This document shows positions 45,211 to 56,920 of a stretch of DNA of 64,000 bases, piece by piece. The stretch is from NCBI GenBank assembly GCA_023053575.1, contig JAKZAP010000009.1:14241869-14305868 (forward strand), given 5' to 3'. The stretch's first letter is position 1. Every line of letters starts with the position of its first letter. A model generated the notes under the pieces. The model saw only the letters and a program-made list of their open reading frames with translations. It was not told the DNA's origin and made no database searches. The DNA comes from Branchinecta lynchi. Taxonomy: Eukaryota > Arthropoda > Branchiopoda > Anostraca > Branchinectidae. The position numbers and the translations under genes were made by a program.

Positions 45211-46497
45211 ATGAATGGCCAGCTTGGCTTCAAACCTTATATTCTTGTGTTATCTGTTATGAAACTCCTGACAGTACAGTGCTTCAACCCCACCCGTTCG
45301 GAAAGGTAGTGGCCATCCAGAATAAATTAACAGAAAATGGACTTGTTCGGAATTTGTAGTAACAAAAAAATTACATCAAAAGACGTGTTGATTACTGCAG
45401 TACTGCAATTACCAGGCCCGTCATTTCCCCTGCGAGTTTATTTACCAACTCCAAAGGTGACCAACAAATGGAACAGGTTGAATCCAGTGAAACAAATTAT
45501 TAGTTTTTTTCTTGTAGCAAGGCAAGGTTAGATCTCGGGTTAGATGTTCTACATAAAGGAAACAGAACAAATCTTTAATCCATGATCCATCAAAAGCCGA
45601 AGCCAGAACCTAAATAAAATAAAATAAATAAAACGAAGCGTCGTTTGCTCTAGATGGACCTAGTACGGCAAACAAACAAACAATAGAGCAACTCCGTTAT
45701 CCGTTAAAAATTTATAATCGCGCCTTGATCGCCGCATAATTAATGAACCAAAGGAAAAATAAATCCACTGTAAATAAGTAACAAACTATTGGTTGAACTA
45801 GCGGCGGTTCGAAGGGTCTGGGCATGGGGGGGGGGGGACTTCAAAATATAAGACTGACTAAAAACACAAAACCGTAAGCTCAAGAAAATATTGACGTTAT
45901 AAGTTTTAAAACGTTATGCAAAATGCCATTGTAGTAATAAAATAATAAACACATAAATAACAGGAATTAGACGATGCTGTTCATACCAAAATTCGCTGGA
46001 GAGATGACAAGCCTTAGTACCAGTTTCTGACATTAATCAAGACAAACTAAAGTGAGCACCGCAGGGGAATTTTTTTTCAGTCCGAGCAAAATTCAACTAA
46101 TCCTATACAATTTTTACCTTTTACTAGTTTAGGCCCCAAATCTCAAGCTTGAAATCGCACATAAATGATGCACACTTCATCTAAATAGAAGTAGGGCAGG
46201 TTAAAGAAAGAGCCGCATGCACATTTTTTTTAGTCGGCCTTCATTCGTCAATATTCGACTACTTCCCACACAAACTCTTGCTTTTAACGTGGCTCAGATC
46301 CCAAGCAGCAGCTTTTACCGTATGTACCCAAGATAAATTTAAACCGAGCACCGCAGGCTATTTTTTTGTAATTTTTGCGAAACATTTTATGGGCTGCATA
46401 CGATATCACATATCTGTTCGTGCCCCGATAACTTCCAAACGGAGCGGGATATTTTCTCGAAGTTGATACGTGAAGGGCTTCCACTTTAAATCCAGGG

Positions 46498-46670
46498 TTC
46501 TGGGTTGGTCACCAAGAACCAGGGGTCACGAGTTACTTCAGGATATTTTGGGTTACTCAGGGTTACTTTGGGTTACATTGCATTGGGTTACATTGGGTTA
46601 CTTTGAGATACTTTTGGGTTACGTTCCAGGGTGTACGAAGTTACTTTTGGTGACCAACCCTGGTTTTAAA
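46498..46670 (+). mobile_element. GGGTTAC-repeat MITE (family V), complete copy
   Basis: TCTGGGTTGGTCACCAAGAA to TTTTGGTGACCAACCCTGG. The inverted ends are based on CCAGGGTTGGTCACC. The core is TTGGGTTAC units. Confidence 0.8.
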
Positions 46671-46922
46671 TTTAGACTACAAAAAGGGAGTGCAATCGTC
46701 AGGCCCGTCATACGGTGCTTACAATCTTGTTTATGTGCAAACCTTACTGCAAGGCGTTTGAAAGAACTAAACCTGTTTCTTTTTAAGATAAGGAGATGTT
46801 TACACAAAACTAGATAGGATAATGTTGAAACGTTGCGCCGCAGGCGAAATTTTCGAAAATCAGACTGTATTCAAACAGATTTATTTTTTGTTTTGTTGTT
46901 GGAGTGTATGCTCTTTTGTTTT

Positions 46923-49360
46923 TATGGCACTTGCCCTTCGGCCAAGTGCCATATAGCGATCGCAATTTCTGTCCGTCCGTCGGTCTGTCCAGGTTTTGCT
47001 AGTTCGGGCACTTCCACATAAGCTAGGATGATAAAACTTGGCAGGCATATCAGGGAATGATTAAGTTGGAAATAGTCACTTCCCCGATCCGAGCACCGTG
47101 GGGGGAGTGGAGGGAGGGGGAATCCGGAATCTTGAGGTATTTTTAACTTTTGAACGGGTGATCGGATCTCGATGAAACTTGATATTTGGAAAGACCTCAT
47201 GCCTCAGACGACCTACTTAAAATCCGGACCGGATCCGGTGACTTTTGGGGGGAGCTGGAGGGGGCAACCGGAAATCTTGGGAAACGCTATGAGTGGAGGG
47301 ATCGAGATGAAACTTGGTGGGAAGACACCTAGCAAACACTAGATACATCATTGACATAACCGAGCCGATTCGGGTACTGTGGGGGGAGTAGAGGGAGGGG
47401 GAATCCGGAATCTTGAGGTATTTATAACTTTTGAATGGGTGATCGGATCTCGATGGAACTTGATATTTGGAAAGACCTCATGCCTCAGACGACCTACTTA
47501 AAATCCGGACCGGATCCGGTGACTTTTGGGGGGGAGCTGGAGGGGGCAACCGGAAATCTTGGGAAACGCTATGAGTGGAGGGATCGAGATGAAACTTGGT
47601 GGGAAGACACCTAGCAAACACTAGATACATCATTGACATAACCGAGCCGATTCGGGTACTGTGGGGGGAGTAGAGGGAGGGGGAATCCGGAATCTTGAGG
47701 TATTTATAACTTTTGAACGGGTGATCGGATCTCGATGGAACTTGATATTTGGAAAGACCTCATCCCTCAGACGACCCACTTAAAATCTGGACCGGATCCG
47801 GTGACTTTTGGGGGGAGCTGGAGGGGGCAACCGGAAATTTTGGGAAACGCTATGAGTGGAGGGATCGAGATGAAACTTGGTGGGAAGACACCTAGCAAAC
47901 ACTAGATACATCATTGACATAACCGAGCCGATTCGGGTACTGTGGGGGGAGTAGAGGGAGGGGGAATCCGGAATCTTGAGGTATTTATAACTTTTGAACG
48001 GGTGATCGGATCTCGATGGAACTTGATATTTGGAAAGACCTCATGCCTCAGACGACCTACTTAAAATCCGGACCGGATCCGGTGACTTTTGGGGGGAGCT
48101 GGAGGGGGCAACCGGAAATCTTGGGAAACGCTATGAGTGGAGGGATCGAGATGAAACTTGGTGGGAAGACACCTAGCAAACACTAGATACATCATTGACA
48201 TAACCGAGCCGATTCGGGTACTGTGGGGGGAGTAGAGGGAGGGGGAATCCGGAATCTTGAGGTATTTATAACTTTTGAACGGGTGATCGGATCTCGATGG
48301 AACTTGATATTTGGAAAGACCTCATCCCTCAGACGACCCACTTAAAATCTGGACCGGATCCGGTGACTTTTGGGGGGAGCTGGAGCGGGCAACCGGAAAT
48401 TTTGGGAAACGCTATGAGTGGAGGGATCGAGATGAAACTTGGTGGGAAGACACCTAGCAAACACTAGATACATCGTTGACATAACCGAGCCGATTCGGGC
48501 ACTGTGGGGGGAGTAGAGGGAGGGGGAATCCGGAATCTTGAGGTATTTATAACTTTTGAACGGGGGATCGGATCTCGATTTAACTTGATATTTGGAAAGA
48601 CCTCATCCCTCAGACGACCCACTTAAAATCTGGACCGGATCCGGTGACTTTTTGGGGGGAGCTGGAGGGGGCAACCGGAAATCTTGGGAAACTCTATGAG
48701 TGGAGGGATCAAGATGAAACTTGGTGGGAAGACACCTAGCAAACACTAGATACATCGTTGACATAACCGAGCCGATTCGGGCACTGTGGGGGGAGTAGAG
48801 GGAGGGGGAATCCGGAATCTTGAGGTATTTACAACTTTTGAACGGGTGATCGGATCTCGATGGAACTTGATATTTGGAAAGACCTCATCCCTCAGACGAC
48901 CCACTTAAAATCTGGACCGGATCCGGTGACTTTTGGGGGGAGCTGGAGGGGGCAACCGGAAATCTTTGGAAACGCTATGAGTGGAGGGATCGAGATGAAA
49001 CTTGGTGGGAAGACACCTAGCAAACACTAGATACATCATTGACATAACCGAGCCGATTCGGGCACTGTCGGGGGAGTGGAGGGAGGGGGAATCCGGAATC
49101 TTGAGGTATTTATAACTTTTGAACGGGTGACCGGATCTCGATGAAACTTGATATTTGGAAAGACCTCATGCCTCAGACGACCCACTTAAAATCCGGACCG
49201 GATCCGGTGACTTTTGGGGGGAGCTGGAGGGGAGAACCGGAAATATTGGAAAACGCTATGAGTGGAGGGATCGAGATGAAACTTGGTGGGAAGACACCTA
49301 GCAAACACTAGATATATCATTGACATAACCGAGCCGTGCCTACTCGTAACAAGTGCCATA
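46923..49360 (+). mobile_element. element bounded by TATGGCACTTG repeats, holding the 281-bp array
   Basis: The left end is a hairpin TATGGCACTTG-(9)-CAAGTGCCATA. The right end is CAAGTGCCATA (49350-49360). The leader has a short GTCCGTC microsatellite and GATAAAACTTGGCAGGCAT, echoing the leader of family E. No protein-coding frame. Confidence 0.75.
47090..49330 (+). repeat. satellite array, eight units of 281-282 bp
   Basis: GAATCCGGAATCTTGAGGTA starts at 47119, 47401, 47683, 47964, 48245, 48526, 48808 and 49089. Units are nearly identical in the middle and more diverged at the edges (GTGGAGGG versus GTAGAGGG variants). Each contains GGACCGGATCCGGTGACTTT and GATCGAGATGAAACTTGGTG. Confidence 0.96.
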
Positions 49361-49384
49361 TGAGCTCGTAGCTCTTGTTGTTAT

Positions 49385-49445
49385 TGTGTTATGTTTCCCG
49401 CCATGGCCCTTGGGCTTTATTGGGAATAAATTCATTCATTCATCT
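49385..49445 (+). repeat. LINE 3' end with (ATTC) tail
   Basis: CGCCATGGCCCTTGGGCTTT, then AATAAA and ATTC units. Very similar to the 3' UTR end of the LINE at 11.6 kb. Confidence 0.6.
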
Positions 49446-50527
49446 AACAAGCTCAAAACACACGGTATTTCGTAACATAATAACTTATACAAAATCTCTA
49501 TACAACCATACAACCACAAATAGGTCATTTGCTGTCGAAATCCACCTAACTGCCTCACATGGCTAGCTGAAAACTTACGACTGTCTCTAATATACGACTA
49601 GAAAATCTCTTCGTAAAATACAAGAAAAAACGGGTCATTTTCAGGAAAAATTCACGGTTGATGTCATTCTGGAAAGTTAAGACATACGGCTGTGTGTGAT
49701 TCTGACAAACTGATGTCGCGAACTCCTTTGCCACCCCTGAGTTAGCGCCCTTCTCAATCCAAAGGCGGAATTAAAGACCATGATTAGTCAGTCAAAGTTA
49801 ATCACCACTCGGGAGTGGTTGTTCACCGACTGGGCCAATGGCAGTTCGTTTTGATTAATTTCTTTTTTGCTGAAAACTTAAAGTGACTGTTTGTTTTCAG
49901 TTATGACGAGAAAAGGTCCCGACCACTGAGAGAACACAAAACTACGAATTTGACAAGCTTAAAAGATACGACTAAAATCTCTATGTAACAATACGACTAG
50001 AAACAGGTCATTTGAAGGCGAAGTGCACGATTGTCTGCTTTTATCTGGCAAGCTCAAAACTTACGACTGTCTCTAATTTACGACTAGAAATCCCTTCGTA
50101 AACTACGACAAGAAACGGGTCTTTTCAGGCGAAATGCGCGGTTGACGTCATTCTGGCAAGCTCAAACATACGACAGTCATTCTGGAAAACTCAAAACACA
50201 GAACTGTGAATGTGAAAACAAACGACTAGAAATTTCTTCGTAGTCACACGACTAAAAAATGTGATTTATGTGTGAAATTCACGTTTGGTAACTGCCTGTA
50301 TGTCATTTTGTAAGCTCAAAAGATACGACTGTCATACAGACAAGCTCAAAACATACGACTGAAAGTAGATTTTCTGGAGCATGTGGAGGGGGGGGGGGGT
50401 CACCCCCGCGCCCCTCGAACTGCCCCTCGGTTGAACAAACAACAAACAAATAGGACCACTGGTTCCCTCTATTGTTGAGAGCGCCCCAACGAAGGTTCAG
50501 ACTCGGAGCCGGAAAACTTCGATACTA

Positions 50528-50832
50528 AGTAATTAAGTAATTATTTGTAACCTGCCATTTTTAAAAAGTGGAGTAAGTGAAATAAAATAAAAAAACACAT
50601 AAAAGAACAGACACACAATTTTCAATCTTCGGCTAGGAAGCAGTGGATAACGTCATGCGCTGGTTGGGCGTCCATGATTGTTGAAAGCGACGAGGAAACA
50701 TCCAAAAGGGTAACACTTGTCTCTTGGATTTTGATCTCTCCGATAACGTATGTTATGGCATATTTTGACAAACGGAGCAGGTCCTTCGTATATTTGTAGT
50801 AAGACGATCTCATCTTTTTTGAAGAACATGGG
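50528..50832 (-). repeat. dispersed repeat (family Q), copy 2
   Basis: It lies just upstream of the second BTB exon. The minus strand encodes TSVTLLDVSSSL within an open stretch 50622-50813, like 9498-9800. Confidence 0.55.
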
Positions 50833-50892
50833 TGATACCAGATTTATTGAAAGCTATCGATATTGAAGAACTAAAGTTTCCTGATTTTCTAG

Positions 50893-51090
50893 GTGGTGTT
50901 ATCAGCCTGTAGTGCCTATTTCGAAGCTCTGCTGGCGGACTATGGCGACAGGAGTGGAAGCCCAGTTATCATTTTGAAAGATGTGACTTTTACTGACCTT
51001 TCTGCTATCGTTGAGTTTATGTACAAAGGGGAAATTAGTGTCACTCAAGAGAAGCTGGAATCGTTACTCAGAACCGCAGAGAATTTAAAA
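50893..51090 (+). CDS. BTB/POZ protein, second coding exon
   Basis: The exon has 66 codons in phase 0 at both ends, with acceptor TTTTCTAG and donor GTAAGT. The peptide begins VVLSACSAYFEALL, continues with VIILKDVTFTDLSAIVEFM and YKGEISVTQEKLESLL, and ends AENLK. These are the conserved second half of the BTB fold: the charged pocket and the helices that form the co-repressor groove. It continues IKAHR from the previous exon in frame. Family members have the same intron position just before the VVLSACS motif. Nothing is missing compared with intact BTB domains. Confidence 0.96.
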
Positions 51091-51112
51091 GTAAGTCTTA
51101 TGTTTTCTTAAA

Positions 51113-51235
51113 GCACACCTCACACTATTTACTGTTGTATGTTACAACATCCAGAAACTAGTTAAATACTGTAAAACTAGGCGCTGCTTTGAACAGATTA
51201 TACACGGCTTTGGGTGTTATAAGCCTTTTTCCAGG
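51113..51235 (-). repeat. family B MITE relic
   Basis: CTCACACTATTTACTG, TGTAAAACTAGGCGCTGCTT, CGGCTTTGGGTGTTATAAGC: interior of family B directly after the second BTB exon. Confidence 0.6.
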
Positions 51236-51771
51236 TCCATTTACTTCTAGCAAGAACACGGCACAATTCAGAGAATTTTACACATCAATAGTATAATGCA
51301 GTGGAGAAACAAAAAGAAACATATAGACAAAATATTGACCACAACTGGAAAACCTTCTTAGGTTTAGTTTTAGGGTAAAAGTTATATTGTGTATGTATGT
51401 AGGTTAATTCTCTTTAGTATTCTCCTTTCTTTTTCTTTTTTTCTCTATTCTTTCCTCCGTCTTCGTGCTTTGTGCTTGTTTTGAGGGGTTATAAATCATC
51501 ATCATAATACCTGAATCAGTCACACCTAGAGTATGTATCTAATGTTTATTTGAATACTTTTGATCTCATTTGTCTTCGCTCCAGATTCTTAAAACAAAGC
51601 TTTGCGAATTCAAAAAGATATATCCCTGCCCCAAGTAAATAACAGGGGAAGTCTGTGACAGAAACAGTATATCCTCCTTCATATTCTTCCAGTGCAACAT
51701 TTGTTATTCCTGCTAGTGTTCATTTTTAAAATAAATATAGGTCGCCATCTGCTTCCATCATATTTTTATAT

Positions 51772-51983
51772 TCAAGCAATGTTTACAAGGGATATACGTC
51801 AGCTACGATTCCTCATCAGCTATATTTCGGCCCTTCTTGGCAAGGGTCCTCGTCAGGCTGTCAATCTTCTGGGTCAACGTCGGGGAAGGAAACAAACCTG
51901 TAATCCCCTGAGGACCTTTGCCAAGAAGGGCCGAAATATAGATGATGAAGAATCGTAGCTGACGTATATCCGTTGTAAACATT
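51772..51983. mobile_element. foldback element (family D)
   Basis: CAATGTTTACAAGGGATATA at the left and TATATCCGTTGTAAACATT at the right. The CGGCCCTTCTTGGCAAGGGT core and its inverse are both present. Confidence 0.82.
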
Positions 51984-52464
51984 AGTTGCGTTTTTGATCG
52001 CCTGTGTAAGTAGTTCACCGTTGCAGCTTAATTTCTGTTTTTACACTCAGTTCGCCTGACGCCTTCGCCGTTTCAAGACGCAGGTGAATAAAAACGGAAA
52101 ATAAGCATCCCGGCATCTCATTTATAAAATCGCCTAAATAAGTCAGTAAAGGGTAGTTACATTTGACAGTGAAAAGGCCATTCCTGCATTCAAAACATAC
52201 AAGTTGTAATCATCTATTTCCAAACACACTATCCGGGACTTTCAATTTTTGGGGGTTAATTTATTCATGACAGGCGAACTCGGGCCGAGAACTGCGTCTG
52301 CGTCACAGTTCGCCGTTTCACTCGCAGGTGTTGTAGAACCGAGAACTGAGACGGTCTCCGTTTCAGCAAAAACGATAGTTGAACAGACTGCGAACTCGGA
52401 AGATGATCGAAAACGAGAAATAAGAAGAACTGAGATCAGGAACGGCAATCAAAAACGCAACTAT
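51984..52464. mobile_element. 480-bp element with 20-bp inverted ends
   Basis: TAGTTGCGTTTTTGATCGCC at the left and GGCAATCAAAAACGCAACTA at the right, with one mismatch. The interior repeats CGAGAACTG and CAGTTCGCC motifs. It abuts the foldback element on its left. Confidence 0.78.
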
Positions 52465-53109
52465 TGTTTGAGTATATGTTTCAAAGCCAGTCTCAAAGAA
52501 TATTCATCATGTGTTTCTCACATGGACCTGATATCTGTGTCGCCGTCATCTCATATGTCAACGAGATCGAACACTAACCTTCGGCTCCCCAAAATTAGGT
52601 GTGAAAAAATCTACATTTTCCTTGCGATACACATTACCATCTGTGTGGGAAAAACATAAAATTGTTGTTTCAGAATGGCTGGAAGAAAGCCCATCGCTTG
52701 TCAGGTCCCGACTTAAAGGACTACTGATTGTGTTTAAAATATAATTTATCATGAAATTTATTATCTAAGTACTTGATTGTTTAATATAGTGTGGATGGCT
52801 AGTTGATTGATTGTTTCGTGTGTGGTTGGTTTCTGCTGTACACTTTCTCGCTTACTCATGTCAAATGGTATGTCTTTTTTTTTCAGAAGAGATGGGGGGG
52901 CGGGGTGTATTTGGTGGAAAGCAGGTTATATTATACAGGTCAAAATAGATTTGTTAGATTTGCTATAGATTTATAGGGTAAATAGCTGTTGTCATTAAGG
53001 TAAAATTATTAACAAGCATTAAATGTTCGAATTTGTATTCTCCACAGTGCTGTGGTCTCGGTTTATGTATTTGTAGTTTTGTGTCATAAAATAAAAACTC
53101 GAACTTGAA

Positions 53110-53292
53110 TATTCATCAGGAGCATGATGCGCATGGAAAATAGTGAAACGCGACAAGGGTGAAAATCAATGAGATGTCATTGGTAGCGGTTTAGAATGAA
53201 ACATGAAATTTAGGTCTCCGGACTAAAGGATTAATGTATGTAAATACGGAAGTAGGTTGGGTTGGCATTGTAATTATGACGGGTCCTTTAAC
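53110..53292 (+). repeat. family A repeat copy
   Basis: TGATGCGCATGGAAAATAGT to ATGACGGGTCCTTTAA. Confidence 0.65.
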
Positions 53293-53324
53293 TTCTTTTT
53301 AGGGCAGGTAAGCTAGCCTACAGT

Positions 53325-53486
53325 CAGAGCTACTGCAAGTCCAGCCAGGAAATCCGAGTCCGAGACAAGTCCGAGTCCTTGAAAATCTCGAGACGAGTCC
53401 CGAGTCCACAGCTCTGTGAAAGACGAGTCCGAGTCCTTGAAAAAGGCGTCTCGAGACACGTTCAGAGTCCAAGTCCCCCAGCTCTG
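53325..53486. mobile_element. hAT-like MITE of GAGTCCGAGTCC repeats with TSD
   Basis: CAGAGCTACTGCAAGTCC to AAGTCCCCCAGCTCTG. The TSD CCTACAGT is exact (53317-53324, 53487-53494). The interior is ACGAGTCCGAGTCCTTGA repeats; an internal CACAGCTCTG suggests a duplicated end. Confidence 0.9.
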
Positions 53487-54943
53487 CCTACAGTGCAAAC
53501 ACCGGGGCAAAAGACAAGGGGGCCGAGTTAAGCTCTCACAACTCGAACAGTTTTACACTTCAACATTTCAAGAATCGCCAGACATTTTGTTTGGTTTCAA
53601 CCACAAAAAAATCGTGCCTTGCGTGTGCTCCGTTTGCTAATACCCAGTTGGTTAGATCATGGGACATCACAGAACTCATGCAATAAGCTTATCATTTGTT
53701 CAAACTCTTCGTCTCTGCTTTTATTTAATTGAGCACACAAATATAATAAAAATAACAAAATGTATTATGATATTTAAGTATACATATGAAACTGTGATTT
53801 TATGTAAAAGTGTAGTTTTGAGCTAAATAGTAAAATTAAGACCCAAACCACGCATTCGAGTGTTAAGTTTAGTTAGCCACCTTGGCTGATAGGTATTTCA
53901 CTTTTGTCACGACAATTGGTTAACAAGACCAAAGGTTTCGATGGGGTCCCAAACATTCAATATTTGATCGAGAGGATTGGGTCTTGCCAGATCCAGTCTT
54001 CGCCAGATTCCTTGAACATTTTTACTATTGAAATTTAGAAACAGATTAAGGCCAAATAGCGAATCATCTGAGAAAGTCAAGTTCCGGTATGGATTCAGCA
54101 CCCCTATCAGGGATATTTGTTTTGACGAAAACGATCAAAACTTCCTGCCTTACCGGCGAAAAAATAAAGCTCAAAAACGAATTCAGCGTATTTCCTTACC
54201 CCTATATCTAACATCTAATCAACTTCAAATGAAAATTTAAGTTACAACAAATTTTCCAGTTTCAGCCGGATTCCGGGCGAACCATATGTCCGGTTAAAAA
54301 ATAATTGTCATATACGGATTCAGCATACCTAAATCGGGCATCTAATCAACTTCAAATAGAACTTTTGCTTTGAACAAATTTTCGGGTTTTGGCCGGATTC
54401 CGGGCGAACTATATTTCCGGATACAAAATGATTGCCATATACGGATTCATCATTTCTTGTAACCCGTAAATCGGACATCTAATCAACTACAAATACAACT
54501 TTCGCTTTTAACAAATTTTCCCGTTTTGGCCGGATTCCCGGTGAACTACTTGTCCGGGTAGTATTTTCATATAACTGTTCAGCATGTCTTCTTATCTCCA
54601 AATCGAACATCTAATTAACTTCAAATACAAACTTTTAATTTTAAGAAACTTTCCGGTTTTGGCCGGATTCCGGGCGAACTACTTGTCGGGCGAGGAAAGG
54701 GTTTCATAATCGTTGTTCAGCATGTCCTCTTACCCTTAATCGACTATCTCATTAGCTGTATAAACACATTTTGTTTGCCGATTAATTTGAACCCCCTCCC
54801 GCACCCCTAAATGTAGGGCTACAGAGGCCGTCCCTTGACCCAAATGATCCTCACACCAAGTTCGTCAAAATATCTCATTCCCTTCGAGAGTTATCGTGCT
54901 CACAGACGGCCAACTTTTGCGATGCCACAGGTATCCCTCCACT

Positions 54944-56920
54944 CAGAGGCGTTACTAGCCAAAGTGTTTGGAGGGGGGGGGGGGCAAGGAATTTACCGAC
55001 TGGCTGGAAATTTCAACCGACTTTTTCTGCAGAAAAAAGGACTGTTTTCAACAGCAAAAATGACATTTTTGAAAAAAATCGACTGATTTTCAGAAAAATC
55101 CACTGATTTTCAGAAAAATCCACTGATTTTCAGAAAAATCCACTGATTTTCAGAACAAGTTCGCAAGCGCTCAGACGTGGAGTGTAAAAGTAAAATGTTT
55201 ATCTCATTTATATACAAATAGCTTTAGAACCAAGACATTTCTCATCCCCAATAACCAAACAAGTATTGAAATAACCTAATTTGTAATCATCCAACTTTGA
55301 AAGCTTTAAAAGTTAACAGACCGCCAGTAAATCCATAGAAAATTTTGAAGATCTTGCACGAATAGCTTGACTTCGAACACTGAGAATGGTCTGTCAGCCA
55401 GTCCCATCCTTTGAACCTCTTTCATTAGCAAGGTAATAACAAGTGCAATAAACCAAATCGTAGCAGCCTAATACCCTCCTTTTCACAACTCATTAAAAAC
55501 GGCTTTTCTTAGATCATATGACAAAACAGTATAGTTTTCAACTGTTCATTGAAGATTACTGCACGTCGCGTCGTCTTATTTGTTGCTGTCACTCCAAATC
55601 CTCATCCATAGATATTTCTCCCCAAATATACAAGAATTGGACTTGAGACCTGTCAAAGACAAAGTTAACTCAAGGGAAATCTGGGCCCAGCTGCCCATGA
55701 ATGGCAGCGGGGGCGGGAGTCGTGACCCATCAAATGCGTATTTACACCTCTTTTCCCTCAGGTATAGCAGCTTAGAGTTTGATTCCAGTCACGGGTCAAA
55801 ACACTTTTTTCGTGGGCAGTTTGGGCCCACTTTCATGAACGGGGAGAGTGGTGGTGGTTCAACTCTCTCTTCAACCCCTATGATCCAAAAGCACAAAGGA
55901 ATTTCATTGCCTTATTTCCAGTTATTGTCAAGTTAAAAACATTAAAAAATGGGCCATCTGGGACCAATTGCCCCAAAACCAAGTGTGGCTGGTGTTTGGG
56001 ATTCGCAAAAAGTAAAAAGAGACCCCAATGCTCACAATCCTACCAAGTTTCAACTTGATACCTATCGATTCCTGTCACGGGTAACGAACTTTACTCCTAG
56101 GCAATCTGGGCCCAGTTGCCCATGAATGTGGTGGGTGGGGAAGGTGCAACTTTCAAAGCAATTTCCCAGCCCCAGGATCTACATGTACAAGGAATTTCAT
56201 CTTCCTGTGTCCAGCTCTGGTCAAGTTATGAACATTATTCACTGGACAATCTGGGCCCATTTGCCCCTGAACCGGGTTGAGGTGGGGGGGGGGACCCGAA
56301 AAGGCACAACTAGACCCCAATACCCCACTAGTATACCAAGTGTGAACTTGATACCTGTTGATTCCTGTCACGGGTAACGAACTTTACTCCTGGGCAATCT
56401 GGGCCCAGTTGCCCATGAACGCGGAGGGTGGGTGAGGTGCAACTTTCAAAGCGATTTCCCGGCCCTAAAATGTACATGTACAACGAATTTCATCGTCCTG
56501 TGTCCAGTCTGGTCAAGTTATGAACATTATTCACTGGGCAATCTGGGCCCATTTGCCCCTGAACCGGGTGGGGGTCGGAGGTCCCCCAAAAGGCACAACT
56601 AGACCGCAGTCCCACTAGTATACCAAGTTTGAACTTGATCCTTGCACTGGTTCACGAGTTATGAGCTCCACAAAATACGGTGAAAACCGGAAACCGAAAA
56701 CCGAAAGCTGCTACAGCGCTCGCAATAGTGGATTGTTCCAAGGAACACCCTACTAAAAACCGATTATTTTGACGAAAAATCAACCAATTTTCAGAAAAAC
56801 CGACTATTTTCATGAAAAAAAAAATCAACTGATTGACGAAAAATGGTTATTTGGTTATTTTTTACCGACTGGTCGACAGTATTGGGGGGGGGCCCCTCCC
56901 CCCCAGTCATGACGCCCCTG
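54944..56920. mobile_element. family G hAT element (copy 5) with a nested insertion
   Basis: CAGAGGCGTTACTAGCC to AGTCATGACGCCCCTG. The TSD CCTCCACT is exact (54936-54943, 56921-56928). Family G sequence runs to about 55155 and from about 56755. Between them is foreign DNA with ~145-bp tandem units (TCTGGGCCCAGTTGCCCATG). Confidence 0.92.
55156..56740 (+). mobile_element. inserted element with ~145-bp tandem units
   Basis: CAATCTGGGCCCA(G/T)TTGCCC recurs about every 145 bp from 55680 to 56560, alternating two unit types. Possible ends are TTCGCAAGCGCTCAG at 55160 and CAGCGCTCGCAA at 56714. No coding frame. Insertion is inferred from the interruption of family G. Confidence 0.65.

Larger units (their letters stand above)
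45799..50428. mobile_element. 4.6-kb hAT-like composite with exact 8-bp TSD
   Basis: The flanks are GGTTGAAC at 45791-45798 and 50429-50436. The ends TAGCGGCGGTTCGAAGGG and CCCCTCGAACTGCCCCTC pair at 14 of 18 positions. A G run lies inside the left end and a G/C run inside the right end, as in families F, G and H. The right part (49440-50380) is a degenerate array of 'aagctcaaaacatacgactg' units. It contains a family V MITE and the 281-bp array element as insertions. No transposase. Confidence 0.65.
40635..50892 (+). other. first BTB-gene intron, 10.3 kb, repeat-filled
   Basis: It runs from GTAAGA to TTTTCTAG. Contents in order: a repeat shared with 17.6 kb, a TTAA-flanked MITE (41265-41625), foldback elements (41786-41955, 43956-44241), a TA-flanked MITE (43499-43627), short tandem duplications (44803-45100), and a hAT-like composite with a 281-bp array (45799-50428). 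Between 42000 and 42650 I see short 'ttgggtggtctacctcgg' direct repeats but no gene. Confidence 0.8.

Noticed and set aside
47090..49330. CRISPR-like regular repeats
   Set aside because: The whole 281-bp unit is repeated with no unique spacers, in eukaryotic intronic DNA.
52249..52659. 136-residue + frame
   Set aside because: Its first half lies within the 480-bp inverted-repeat element and its second half in unrelated DNA; no domain.
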